A stretch of 11,740 nucleotides of DNA, from NCBI GenBank assembly GCA_002309425.1, contig DBXD01000059.1, positions 1 through 11,740 of the forward strand. Reading direction: 5' to 3'. The position numbers and the translations under genes were made by a program. The stretch is from Cyanobacteria bacterium UBA1221. GTDB lineage: Bacteria > Cyanobacteriota > Vampirovibrionia > Gastranaerophilales > Gastranaerophilaceae. The notes under the pieces are model-generated. The model did no database searches. It was not told the DNA's origin and saw only the letters and a list, made by a program, of their open reading frames with translations. Of the stretch, positions 1 to 6,764 are shown piece by piece; positions within the stretch are counted from its first letter, which is position 1, and each line of letters starts with the position of its first letter.

Positions 1-504
1 AATGCCGCAGGCGTAGATATAAAATCAGATATGGCACATAATGTACAGTTAGTACCGACATTAAAGTTTATAGGAAACTTTGAGAACGGGTGGCAGCCGT
101 ATGCGAGTGTCGGAATGGTATGGAACATTCTGCACGAATCTAATGCAAGAGCAAACGGAATAAAACTGCCTGAGATGTACACAAAACCGTATGTACAATA
201 TGGATTGGGCTTGCAGAGAAGATGGGGTGACAAGTTCACCGCATACGGACAAGCCATGGTACGCAACGGCGGCAGAACGGGAGTAGCCTTGACAGCAGGT
301 TTCAGATGGGCATTAGGTAAAGACGAAACCAAAGACGAAAACGAAAAGAACGTAAAACGCAACGAGAAGAATAAAAAAGTTTCAGACTCTAAACCTCAAC
401 CGACAGAAAAGGTTGAAACCCAACCCGTAAAGAAAACCGTAATAAAAACATTACACCCAAATAAAAATGTTGTAAGATACAAACAATTAATCGGTGAGAA
501 GTAA
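1..504 (+). CDS. Autotransporter beta-barrel domain protein, C-terminal fragment
   Basis: The gene enters from the left edge: the frame is open from base 1, so the ATG at 31 is probably internal, and 167 codons are visible before TAA. Residues 1-107 read as the last strands of an outer-membrane autotransporter barrel (Autotransporter beta-domain type). They show alternating hydrophobic residues, aromatic girdle residues, and a stretch with GLGLQRRWGDKFTAYGQ and then GVALTAGFRWALGK, which looks like the closing strand. Such barrels sit in the outer membrane and export or anchor an N-terminal passenger, which lies outside the window. Oddly, the protein does not stop at the aromatic-ended last strand. 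About 60 more residues follow (108-167), rich in Lys, Glu, Asn and Pro. The gene is convergent with dnaN. The barrel assignment is by pattern recognition, and the passenger and substrate are unknown. Confidence 0.75.
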   Translation, partial: NAAGVDIKSDMAHNVQLVPTLKFIGNFENGWQPYASVGMVWNILHESNARANGIKLPEMYTKPYVQYGLGLQRRWGDKFTAYGQAMVRNGGRTGVALTAGFRWALGKDETKDENEKNVKRNEKNKKVSDSKPQPTEKVETQPVKKTVIKTLHPNKNVVRYKQLIGEK

Positions 505-522
505 GAGAAGCAGGGTGGCAAT

Positions 523-597
523 AACCCCTCACCCGAATTTCACAATTTCGCAATGCTCAATTGGAAATTCTACCCTCTCCCCGTGTGCGGGAGAGGA
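523..597. repeat. Palindromic repeat unit A (double hairpin)
   Basis: There are two consecutive inverted repeats. GAATTTC at 535-541 pairs with GAAATTC at 564-570. CCTCTCCC at 574-581 pairs with GGGAGAGG at 589-596 around a 7-base loop. The GC-rich second stem stands out from the AT-rich surroundings. The 'ccctcaccc ... ccctctccc ... gggagagg' layout resembles dispersed extragenic repeats found in many bacterial genomes; that resemblance is from memory. The outer limits of the unit are approximate. It follows the barrel stop codon by about 20 bases, so its RNA hairpin could end or stabilise that transcript, although no T-run follows. Confidence 0.55.
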
Positions 598-626
598 TGT
601 AATAAAAATAAAAAGAGATAAACTTC

Positions 627-644
627 GGTAGACTAAAGTCTACC
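627..644. repeat. Short perfect hairpin between repeat units A and B
   Basis: GGTAGAC at 627-633 is the exact reverse complement of GTCTACC at 638-644, with TAAA as loop. It lies between two larger palindromic units and has no following T-run, so it is not a standard intrinsic terminator. It may be the edge of another dispersed repeat. Confidence 0.5.
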
Positions 645-656
645 CTGCAATTCTAT

Positions 657-782
657 CATGTCATTGCGAGTCAGCCAGAGGACAGGCTGACGTGGCAATC
701 CAGCCAATCAGAAAATCCAATGAGTGTGAACTATCAGCCGGATTACGTCGTCGCAAAACCTTTCGCTCCTCGTAATGACATG
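657..782. repeat. Palindromic repeat unit B (MITE-like, 126 bp)
   Basis: The unit begins CATGTCATTGCGAG (657-670) and ends CTCGTAATGACATG (769-782). These ends are inverted repeats with one mismatch in 14. Inside, GTCAGCC at 670-676 pairs with GGCTGAC at 685-691, and further partial complementarity (GGCAATCC near 694 against GGATTACG near 750) suggests one long imperfect cruciform. The sequence resembles the 'TCATTGCGAG...CTCGCAATGA' palindromes scattered through many bacterial genomes (from memory). It has no coding capacity for a transposase. If mobile, it would depend on an enzyme encoded elsewhere. Confidence 0.65.
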
Positions 783-848
783 AACTACACGGAAATTCAG
801 AAAAGCAGGATTGATTTAGTCTGCCAACACTACAAACAAGCCTCCTCA

Positions 849-929
849 TGTCATCCTGAGCAAAACCAAGACAGCGAAACATCTCATAAAACAAAGGGAG
901 ACTCTTCGGGTTACACCCTCAGAATGACA
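849..929. repeat. Palindromic repeat unit C (81 bp)
   Basis: The unit begins TGTCATCCTGAG (849-860) and ends CTCAGAATGACA (918-929), inverted repeats with one mismatch in 12. A small inner hairpin, GGGT/ACCC, sits at 908-918. It resembles the widespread 'TGTCATTCTGAG...' class of extragenic palindromes (from memory) and differs in sequence from unit B, although both begin TGTCAT. Its right end is only 20 bases from the dnaN stop codon, so it would be transcribed at the 3' end of the dnaN mRNA. Confidence 0.65.
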
Positions 930-948
930 CGGTTATAAGAGAATGTTT

Positions 949-2070
949 TTATCTTATCTGAACCGGCATAATCAGGCAGACAAAATCTTCCTCATTATTC
1001 GGTCTGAATACCGTTGCGGAAAGTCCTGTATTTAAACCGATTTTAACTTCGTCCGATTCCATATTTTTCAGAGCCTCAAGAACATATTTATAATTAAATG
1101 CTATTGTTAAATCTTCACCTGAGTAATTTATAACAAGCTGTTCTTCAGATTTTCCGGAATCAGGAGTATCTGCCATCAATTTCAGATTGTTTTCGGAAAA
1201 CTCCATTTTTACAATACTCGTTTTTTCATTAACCATAATTGAAACACGTTCCAGCGCAGAGATTAAATCTGCAACATTTATAACCGCAGTTTTCGGTGTT
1301 TCGTTCGGAATTAACTGATTATATTTCGGGAATTGACCCTCAAGAAGTCTTGAAATTAATGTTGTTTTTGCAGATTTAAAGATAATTTTTGTACGTTCGG
1401 TATAAATCTTTATACTGTCCTCATCCATATAAGAACTTATTTTGTTAAATTCATTCATTGTTCTTGACGGTATAATCAGCTGACGAGCCTTGTCCTCACT
1501 GTTTTTTACAACTTCTCTTACACGGGCAAGTCTGTTTCCGTCTGTTGATGCTATCTCCAAAGTTTGCCCTTCTATGGAGCATACAATACCTGACAGCATA
1601 TTACTTGTTTCATAACTTGCTGCAGCAAAACCTGCTTTCTTTGCCGCTTTTGTCAAAGGTTTGATTTCTATACCAAAACTTTCTTCTTCTTTCATTTCAA
1701 CCTTATAAACTTCAGGCGGAAATTCATTTGCGGAAATACCAATAATATCAAATTTTGAATTTTGACAGGTAATATTCACAACTGAAGAATCCTGTGCTTT
1801 TTCAAAGGTAATTAATTTGTTGCCAAGTTTCGATACGATTTCATTCAAAGTTTTCGACGGTAATGTGATTTTGCCATCTTCCTCAACCTGAGCATCAACC
1901 TCAGTAATAATAGTTAAATCCAAATCAGTCGCAATTAGTCTTATTGCTGTTTTATCAACTGTTTCAATTAATACATTCATCAAAACAGGCTGCAAAGCTC
2001 TTGCACTGGTTGCGTTTTCAACAATCTTTATACCGTTATATAAATCTTCTTTCTTAATAACAAATTTCAT
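949..2070 (-). CDS. dnaN: DNA polymerase III beta subunit (sliding clamp)
   Basis: The product is the ring-shaped clamp that tethers the replicative polymerase to DNA and recruits repair and ligation enzymes. Its 373 residues match the usual bacterial length, and three similar domains fit about residues 1-125, 130-250 and 260-373. Family hallmarks seen are ATDLDL (47-52), TDGNRLA (176-182), RLLEGQFPKY (241-250), FNYKYVLEAL (325-334) and a C-terminal CLIMPVQIR in place of the common LIMP-M-R-L ending. The ATG is supported by AAGGAG six bases upstream. A 92-bp gap with its own likely promoter separates it from the aminotransferase gene upstream. dnaA and recF are not beside it here, unlike the classic dnaA-dnaN order, and I see no DnaA-box cluster nearby. 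The identification is firm. Confidence 0.97.
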   Translation of the reverse strand: MKFVIKKEDLYNGIKIVENATSARALQPVLMNVLIETVDKTAIRLIATDLDLTIITEVDAQVEEDGKITLPSKTLNEIVSKLGNKLITFEKAQDSSVVNITCQNSKFDIIGISANEFPPEVYKVEMKEEESFGIEIKPLTKAAKKAGFAAASYETSNMLSGIVCSIEGQTLEIASTDGNRLARVREVVKNSEDKARQLIIPSRTMNEFNKISSYMDEDSIKIYTERTKIIFKSAKTTLISRLLEGQFPKYNQLIPNETPKTAVINVADLISALERVSIMVNEKTSIVKMEFSENNLKLMADTPDSGKSEEQLVINYSGEDLTIAFNYKYVLEALKNMESDEVKIGLNTGLSATVFRPNNEEDFVCLIMPVQIR

Positions 2071-2101
2071 ACCCTACTCCTTAAATTTATAAATTCATAT
2101 T

Positions 2102-2129
2102 ATTATATAAATATTTTTTATAAAGTAAA
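2102..2129 (-). promoter_or_regulatory. Likely sigma-70-type promoter of dnaN
   Basis: On the minus strand, TTTACT (-35, 2124-2129) and a perfect TATAAT (-10, 2102-2107) are separated by 16 bases. This places the start about 25 bases before the dnaN ATG. The -35 is weak (4 of 6), and the region is so AT-rich that chance matches are easy. The -35 lies inside an inverted repeat (AAAGTAAA 2122-2129, TTTACTTT 2142-2149), which might be an operator or chance. Confidence 0.4.
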
Positions 2130-2162
2130 TTTAGAACAATCTTTACTTTTTTTTGCAAAAAC

Positions 2163-3419
2163 CTAGTTCCAGGTAAATCCGTCTGCCTTAAAACGGTTTA
2201 TAACTTCCTGTAACTGCTCATCAGAGGACACATAAGAAAGTCTGAAATATCCTTCCCCGTAGTCACCAAAGGCATTTCCCGGAACAAGAACAACTCCGGA
2301 TTTTTCAAGAACTTCCTCGCAAAAATCAAAAGCTGATTTGTATCTTGGAGGAATCGGCAGCCACAAATAGAACGTTGTGTGCGGAACTTTTTCATCAGGC
2401 AAATCCCATCCGAGTTCCCTGAAACCTTTTACCATTATATCTTGTTTGCGCTTATAACCGATGTTACCCTGTCTTATATATTCATCTCCCTCAGGGTCAT
2501 TAAGAATTTCTTCACAAGCCTTTTGAAGAACCTTAAAAATACCGTTATCGATTGTAGATTTACCCTTGCCGAGCCTCTGAACAATGGAAGCGTTACCGCA
2601 AACCCAGCCCAAACGCCAACCCGTTATTGCATACGGCTTTGAAAAACTGTGAAATTCAACGGCAATATCTTTTGCTCCCTCAATCTCAAATACAGAGAAC
2701 GGTTTTTCATCTTCCGCAAAATACATATCACAATATGCCGCATCGGAAATCAAAAGCACCTGATGCTTTTTACAAAAGTCAACTATTGTTTTTACATATT
2801 CTTTTGTCGTTCCGACACCCATCGGATTGTTCGGGTAGTTAATTATAACTGCTTTTAACTTGTCCGGATTAAATCCTTCCGAAATCATCTTGTTATAATA
2901 TTCTTCTATATTCGGTTTGTAATCGTTTTCCGGTGTTAAGGGCAGGTGATAACCATATGCACCCGAACACTTAATAAATTGCCAATAAGAAGCATAGCAA
3001 GGATCGGGAACCATAAATATATCTTTTTCAAATTTGTTGTCGTTTTGGGTTGTCAGAAATCTTACCAAATGCGCAATACCCTCTTTTGAACCGATAAGAG
3101 AAAAAATCTCATTTACCGGGTCTAAATCAACACCAAAACGCTTTTTCATCCTTTTTGAAATAGCTTCCCTAAAAGACAATTCCCCTTTTGGTGTTGCATA
3201 CAGGTGAATATTCGGTTCGTCCATTAATTCTTTTACACGCTCAACAAGTTTTTTAGGAGGTGACATCGTGGGAGCACCCATTGAAAGAAATATCGGAGCA
3301 CGATTTTTTGCCGTCAAACCTGCCCTCAAAGCCTCTGTTTTTTCTTTCAGTCTAAACATTATATAAGTTTCTAAAGACATAATGTCTTTATTAAATAATT
3401 TTTCTTCCAGTGTTACCAT
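2163..3419 (-). CDS. PLP-dependent class I/II aminotransferase, DapL-like
   Basis: This is a 418-residue fold-type I aminotransferase. Visible landmarks are SKEG (111-114, cofactor phosphate loop), YPNNP (195-199), the Asp of DAAY (D226, binds the pyridine nitrogen), SFSK with Lys261 as the Schiff-base lysine, GWRLGW with Arg269, and Arg393 in YFRLSYV as the likely substrate-carboxylate arginine. Length and the overall motif pattern suit the LL-diaminopimelate aminotransferase/aspartate aminotransferase group. If DapL, it would make LL-diaminopimelate from tetrahydrodipicolinate for lysine and peptidoglycan synthesis. Substrate cannot be proven from sequence, so no symbol is given. The ATG at 3419 has a GAAGGG-type ribosome site. 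A second ATG at codon 14 lacks one. It is transcribed alone from its own promoter, and dnaN downstream also has one. Confidence 0.85.
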   Translation of the reverse strand: MVTLEEKLFNKDIMSLETYIMFRLKEKTEALRAGLTAKNRAPIFLSMGAPTMSPPKKLVERVKELMDEPNIHLYATPKGELSFREAISKRMKKRFGVDLDPVNEIFSLIGSKEGIAHLVRFLTTQNDNKFEKDIFMVPDPCYASYWQFIKCSGAYGYHLPLTPENDYKPNIEEYYNKMISEGFNPDKLKAVIINYPNNPMGVGTTKEYVKTIVDFCKKHQVLLISDAAYCDMYFAEDEKPFSVFEIEGAKDIAVEFHSFSKPYAITGWRLGWVCGNASIVQRLGKGKSTIDNGIFKVLQKACEEILNDPEGDEYIRQGNIGYKRKQDIMVKGFRELGWDLPDEKVPHTTFYLWLPIPPRYKSAFDFCEEVLEKSGVVLVPGNAFGDYGEGYFRLSYVSSDEQLQEVINRFKADGFTWN

Positions 3420-3472
3420 TTATATTGTTCCCTTCTATTACACAGATATAACCTTAAATATCCCGCTAACAA

Positions 3473-3501
3473 ATTGTAACACAGTCATAAAAACTTATCA
3501 A
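3473..3501 (-). promoter_or_regulatory. Sigma-70-type promoter of the aminotransferase gene
   Basis: On the minus strand, TTGATA (-35, 3496-3501) and TACAAT (-10, 3473-3478) are separated by exactly 17 bases, each matching consensus at five of six positions. The predicted start lies about 45 bases before the ATG at 3419. It is one of the better promoter matches in the window and indicates that the aminotransferase is not simply read through from the YD-repeat gene upstream. Confidence 0.6.
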
Positions 3502-3547
3502 TAAAATCTTAACAAGTTAAAAAGCAAAATACTTAAAGGATTGGTGA

Positions 3548-4750
3548 TTAATAACCTCCCGGTTCAGTAAAAAACTCTCCTCCGGGATATTCCGCTTCTT
3601 TTTTTCCGGTAATGGCATCGTATTGAGTTGTTAATGTTCTTTCGTTATTTTTGTCGTATTCATGAAGATACAATGTTACGGGATTTCCGTCTTTTTTGTA
3701 CTGAATATCTTTTAGCCTGTTTCCGCTAATTTCATCATATTCATACTTCCAAAAAGTACTCGGCATTCCGTCTCCGTCATAAATATTTTCGCGTACAAGT
3801 TTTCCGTCTTTGTTATATTCATACTTATGGCAAATACTGATTTCTTCTCCGCCAAAACGAAAAATATCATATAATAATCTGCCATTATTATAAACCTTTT
3901 CGGCATAACCGTTTTCATCGTACAAAACTTTTGTATCACCAAACTCATATTCTTCATTAGCTTTATCAAGTCTTTGTGTCAATATCGTACTGTTAAACTT
4001 AATCCCCTCAGGAAGAAGCGCCTCTTCTTTTGGCGGAAGAAAACTCGGTGTGCTTTGGAAATTTGTACAATACGTAAGGAGGCCCTTTTCGTTATAGTAA
4101 TTGCAGGCTATTTGATTTTCTTTATCATCATAAACATAATTGACAAAACTTTTAACTTTGCCGTTTGACTTATATTTTATCTCCTGAATTTTATTTCCTT
4201 TTTCATCATATTTGTAGTCCGTAAAGTATTCCACATTGCCCCCGGTATCAAATTTTGTATATCTTGTGCAGTTACCGTTTTCGTCATATGAATATTTTTC
4301 AAATGCATATTTGAAACTATTATCCGGGTTCAGGTGACCCAAATATGCGGGAACTTTGTTTAATATCAATTTTCCATCCTCACGGCAGCTGCATTTAAAA
4401 CTTCCGTCCTCGTTATAGACAAGGTAAGAACTTCCTGAAAATACTTCCATTTTATCTGTTTCGGTTTCTTTCGACGCCGGTGCATTCAGAATTTTAACTT
4501 CATTTAAAGGTATCGCTTCAGGAATATTGTTGGATTTTTTGGGAACTTTTGCCTTTTTAGGGTGTAAATCGCTGCCGTTATCATCACCGTTTATCTCAAG
4601 CCCCATATTTACAAATGGTGAAGCATTTTCCTTAACTGTTTCGGATTGTACCAGAGATATAGCAGCCACTTTTTTGGTTTCATTTAATTCTTTTGGCAAA
4701 AACGCATTTACGGCAAAATTTGATATTGCATCAATTCTTCCATATCCCAT
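3548..4750 (-). CDS. YD-repeat (RHS-like) protein, no export signal seen
   Basis: The function is unknown. I place the start at the ATG at 4750 (400 residues), because AAAGGAG lies eight bases upstream. An in-frame TTG at 4756 is too close to it. Residues 1-100 are Lys/Asn/Ser-rich and probably disordered. From about 150 there are tyrosine-rich repeats of the Y-x-Y-D-E-x-G-N type: YSYDENGN (153), YKYDEKGN (179), YVYDDKEN (205), LYDENG (276), YEYNKDGK (310), YEYDEISGN (336) and HEYDKNNE (363). Spacing is about 26 residues within each cluster. These resemble RHS/YD or MORN-like repeats that form beta-sheet shells or hairpins. Unlike large RHS proteins it is short, lacks a core PxxxxDPxG motif, and shows no signal peptide or toxin tip. 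The neighbours do not suggest a role. Confidence 0.65.
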   Translation of the reverse strand: MGYGRIDAISNFAVNAFLPKELNETKKVAAISLVQSETVKENASPFVNMGLEINGDDNGSDLHPKKAKVPKKSNNIPEAIPLNEVKILNAPASKETETDKMEVFSGSSYLVYNEDGSFKCSCREDGKLILNKVPAYLGHLNPDNSFKYAFEKYSYDENGNCTRYTKFDTGGNVEYFTDYKYDEKGNKIQEIKYKSNGKVKSFVNYVYDDKENQIACNYYNEKGLLTYCTNFQSTPSFLPPKEEALLPEGIKFNSTILTQRLDKANEEYEFGDTKVLYDENGYAEKVYNNGRLLYDIFRFGGEEISICHKYEYNKDGKLVRENIYDGDGMPSTFWKYEYDEISGNRLKDIQYKKDGNPVTLYLHEYDKNNERTLTTQYDAITGKKEAEYPGGEFFTEPGGY

Positions 4751-4877
4751 AAACAAAACTCCTTTTGCGTTTATTTATAAATTCCCCTTTATAGATATAT
4801 AAAGTATTTTTATTAGGAAGAATTGCGTATCTTTCTATATAAAATTTAATAATCTTTTACATTAAAAAGAGTTTGTA

Positions 4878-5525
4878 TTATTTTGCTATTATCTTTTGTA
4901 TATTTTGGAGCTGTATTTGTGTTCTTGACGAATTTGTAATTGGTTTTATTTGTCTGTTTGGTATGATTTGAAATTTTTGTTGTATTTGGGTTTGATTAGA
5001 AAATATTGGTTTTTTCTGTTTTATTGGTGTAACGGAAATTTGCCCTCTTTGGTTGTTTAAATTATTATAAATTCTCCTATTAAAATTTTCAAATTTATGA
5101 GGCGTAATAGTATATTTTTTACCTTGACAGGTGCAAACATTTGTTTTTTCTCCGTATTGTTCATATTCCTTTTGTAGGTCCTTTAATTTTTCTTTATCAT
5201 TTGGGTCAACATAATAAACATCTGGTATTAAAACTAATTTTTCTGTTTTCGTATTATAAAAATAATGTTTTAATTTTGTTGAATCCGAATCATAATTTTT
5301 TTGGCAAAATATCCCCTTCATAAAGGTTGTTCTTAACTTGGTAAAGTCCGGGCATTGACCACTTTCCCCAAGAAAAATCTCCTGTTTGGGAGTTTGTTTC
5401 GACTCAACAACAGTCGAAGTGGAATTAACTTTCTTTTTAGTTGTAACAAAGATATTATTGTCGTTTAATTCAGCCGCTGCAACAACACTCTGCAAAGCAA
5501 TCAATAATATTAAAAATTTTTTCAT
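4878..5525 (-). CDS. Small secreted protein, Cys- and Gln-rich, unknown function
   Basis: I do not recognise a family. The 215-residue product begins MKKFLILLIALQSVVAAAE, a typical Sec signal peptide with likely cleavage after the AAA at 16-18. The mature part has four cysteines (58, 74, 131, 133, the last two as CTC), which could form disulfides outside the cytoplasm. The central region is rich in Lys, Tyr and Asp. The last 60 residues are rich in Gln, Asn, Ile and Lys with a basic character, and are probably extended or unstructured. AAGGA six bases before the ATG supports the start. The aminopeptidase stop lies 11 bp upstream on the same strand and the ribosome site sits in that gap, so the two are likely translated from one mRNA. 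No intrinsic terminator is visible after it. Confidence 0.7.
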   Translation of the reverse strand: MKKFLILLIALQSVVAAAELNDNNIFVTTKKKVNSTSTVVESKQTPKQEIFLGESGQCPDFTKLRTTFMKGIFCQKNYDSDSTKLKHYFYNTKTEKLVLIPDVYYVDPNDKEKLKDLQKEYEQYGEKTNVCTCQGKKYTITPHKFENFNRRIYNNLNNQRGQISVTPIKQKKPIFSNQTQIQQKFQIIPNRQIKPITNSSRTQIQLQNIQKIIAK

Positions 5526-5536
5526 TACTAATCCTT

Positions 5537-6640
5537 CTATATTAAAAACTTACCGTTTTCATAGATAAGTTTATCATCGGCATATATCTTTCCGCCGTCC
5601 TTCATATTTTTTATTAAATCCCAGTGCAGACCGGATACGTTCTTGCCGCCTGTTTCGGGATATGATGCTCCGACAGCCATATGAATTGCTCCGCCAATTT
5701 TTTCATCAAACAAAATATTACCCGTAATATCCTGTATTTCTTCGTTTGTACCAATTGCAATTTCTCCGATACCTCTTGAACCTTCATCCATATCAAACAT
5801 TGCGTTCAGGTAATCCTCTCCCTTATCGGCTTTTGCGGTAACAACTTTGCCGTTTTCTATCCACAGATGTACGCCGTGAGCCTCGTTTCCTCGGTAAATT
5901 TGCGGAAAATCAAAGTAAATTTCTCCGTTTATTCCGTCCTCAACAGGCGAGGTAAACACTTCACCGTCGGGATAATTGTTTTTGCCGGAGCAACTAATCC
6001 ATTTTCTGCCTTCTACATTAAATGTTATATCGGTTCTGTCACCTGTTATGTGCAGTTTTTTAACACCATTTAAATAATCTGCCCATTTTGTTTGCTTAAC
6101 GTCAAGTTCTTTTAGTTTTGCAACAGGGTCATCCAGGTCTAAGTAACAGGATTTAAACAAAAATTCGGAATATTCATCAAATGACATTTTTGCTTCCTGA
6201 GCAAGAGCATGTGTCGGAACATCAGCCACAACCCAGCTGGCAGTACCCTCTGCCGATCTTTTCATTAAACCCTCAGACAGGAATTTTGTTGCTTTTCCCC
6301 TGCGAGCAAGTTTCTTTATATCCGCTTTTGCAAGGTTTTTAGTATTCATCGGAGCCCCGATTGAAATAAATTTGTTTACTTTTTCATATTCAAGTTTTAT
6401 AACATCATCAACAAAATCTAACTGCTCATCTGTTGCATATTTTAAGTAAATATCAGAAAAATCTTCAAAAGATGTACGCAAAATCGGGTTTGCACCGAGC
6501 TGCAAAACTCTTTTATAAACCGCTTTTACAAGGTCTTTTGCATAAATACTTGCGGCTCTTATCTGAACCAAATCACCTTTTTTAATTTCTGTCGAATAAT
6601 CAACAAGAACTTTTGCATATTTGTCCCAAATTGTTTCCAT
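5537..6640 (-). CDS. M29-family metallo-aminopeptidase
   Basis: This is a cytosolic aminopeptidase of the AmpS/PepS/aminopeptidase T family (MEROPS M29), which removes N-terminal residues from peptides using a two-metal centre. The 367 residues are slightly short of the roughly 400 usual for the family. The five expected metal ligands are all present in the expected blocks: Glu227 (DGEVFTSP), Glu293 (IGEIAIGTN), His320 (IGGAIHMAVG), and His339 and Asp341 (LHWDLI). The N-terminal block around GDLVQIRA (22-29) also fits. The start is supported by AAGAGGAG nine bases upstream. It is likely first in a two-gene unit with the small secreted protein. prs upstream ends at its own terminator, so this unit should have its own promoter. 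No signal peptide is present. Confidence 0.92.
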   Translation of the reverse strand: METIWDKYAKVLVDYSTEIKKGDLVQIRAASIYAKDLVKAVYKRVLQLGANPILRTSFEDFSDIYLKYATDEQLDFVDDVIKLEYEKVNKFISIGAPMNTKNLAKADIKKLARRGKATKFLSEGLMKRSAEGTASWVVADVPTHALAQEAKMSFDEYSEFLFKSCYLDLDDPVAKLKELDVKQTKWADYLNGVKKLHITGDRTDITFNVEGRKWISCSGKNNYPDGEVFTSPVEDGINGEIYFDFPQIYRGNEAHGVHLWIENGKVVTAKADKGEDYLNAMFDMDEGSRGIGEIAIGTNEEIQDITGNILFDEKIGGAIHMAVGASYPETGGKNVSGLHWDLIKNMKDGGKIYADDKLIYENGKFLI

Positions 6641-6664
6641 AATTTCAATCTCCTCTTACATTAA

Positions 6665-6670
6665 ATTATA
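6665..6670 (-). promoter_or_regulatory. Candidate -10 box for the aminopeptidase unit
   Basis: A perfect TATAAT on the minus strand lies 24 bases before the aminopeptidase ATG and downstream of the prs terminator. The best -35 at a 17-base spacing is TGTACT (6688-6693), only three of six. In such AT-rich sequence this is a weak prediction, but an independent promoter is expected here because of the terminator. Confidence 0.35.
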
Positions 6671-6710
6671 ATATATTATTTTTATTTAGTACAGATGAAA
6701 TTTTTCCAAA

Positions 6711-6740
6711 AGAAAAAGCCGACCTAATACAGCCGGCTTA
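6711..6740 (-). terminator. Intrinsic terminator of prs
   Basis: Read on the minus strand, AAGCCGGC (6732-6739) pairs with GTCGGCTT (6716-6723), an eight-pair stem with one G-T wobble and an eight-base loop. It runs directly into TTTTTC. It begins 25 bases after the prs stop codon, as expected for a Rho-independent terminator. Confidence 0.8.
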
Positions 6741-6764
6741 ATTTTACAATTTTCAGTTATATAT

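Larger units (their letters stand above)
505..948. other. Repeat-filled intergenic region between convergent genes
   Basis: These 444 bases between the barrel gene and dnaN hold no credible gene. Two short open frames cross the region (661-894 minus, 720-938 plus). They simply translate palindromic repeat units and have no family resemblance or persuasive ribosome binding site. The content is instead three separate inverted-repeat elements and one short hairpin, listed individually. The location between two converging 3' ends is typical of REP/BIME-like extragenic palindromes, which can protect or terminate transcripts from both sides. No intrinsic terminator with a clean T-run is visible for either flanking gene. 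Confidence 0.7.

Noticed and set aside
661..938. Two overlapping opposite-strand open frames of 77 and 72 codons as small genes
   Set aside because: They are translations of palindromic repeat units B and C. They lack ribosome sites and their composition follows the repeats, not a protein.
505..948. tRNA or other structured RNA gene in the intergenic palindromes
   Set aside because: No cloverleaf, anticodon arm or conserved T-loop sequence can be drawn. The symmetry is that of long simple inverted repeats.
2122..2155. Plus-strand intrinsic terminator (AAAGTAAA/TTTACTTT followed by a T-run)
   Set aside because: The stem is almost entirely A-T, and no plus-strand gene lies upstream to terminate. 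It overlaps the likely dnaN promoter, so at most it is an inverted repeat.
4751..4756. TTG start two codons upstream for the YD-repeat protein
   Set aside because: AAAGGAG would be only about three bases from the TTG, whereas the ATG at 4750 has an eight-base spacing.
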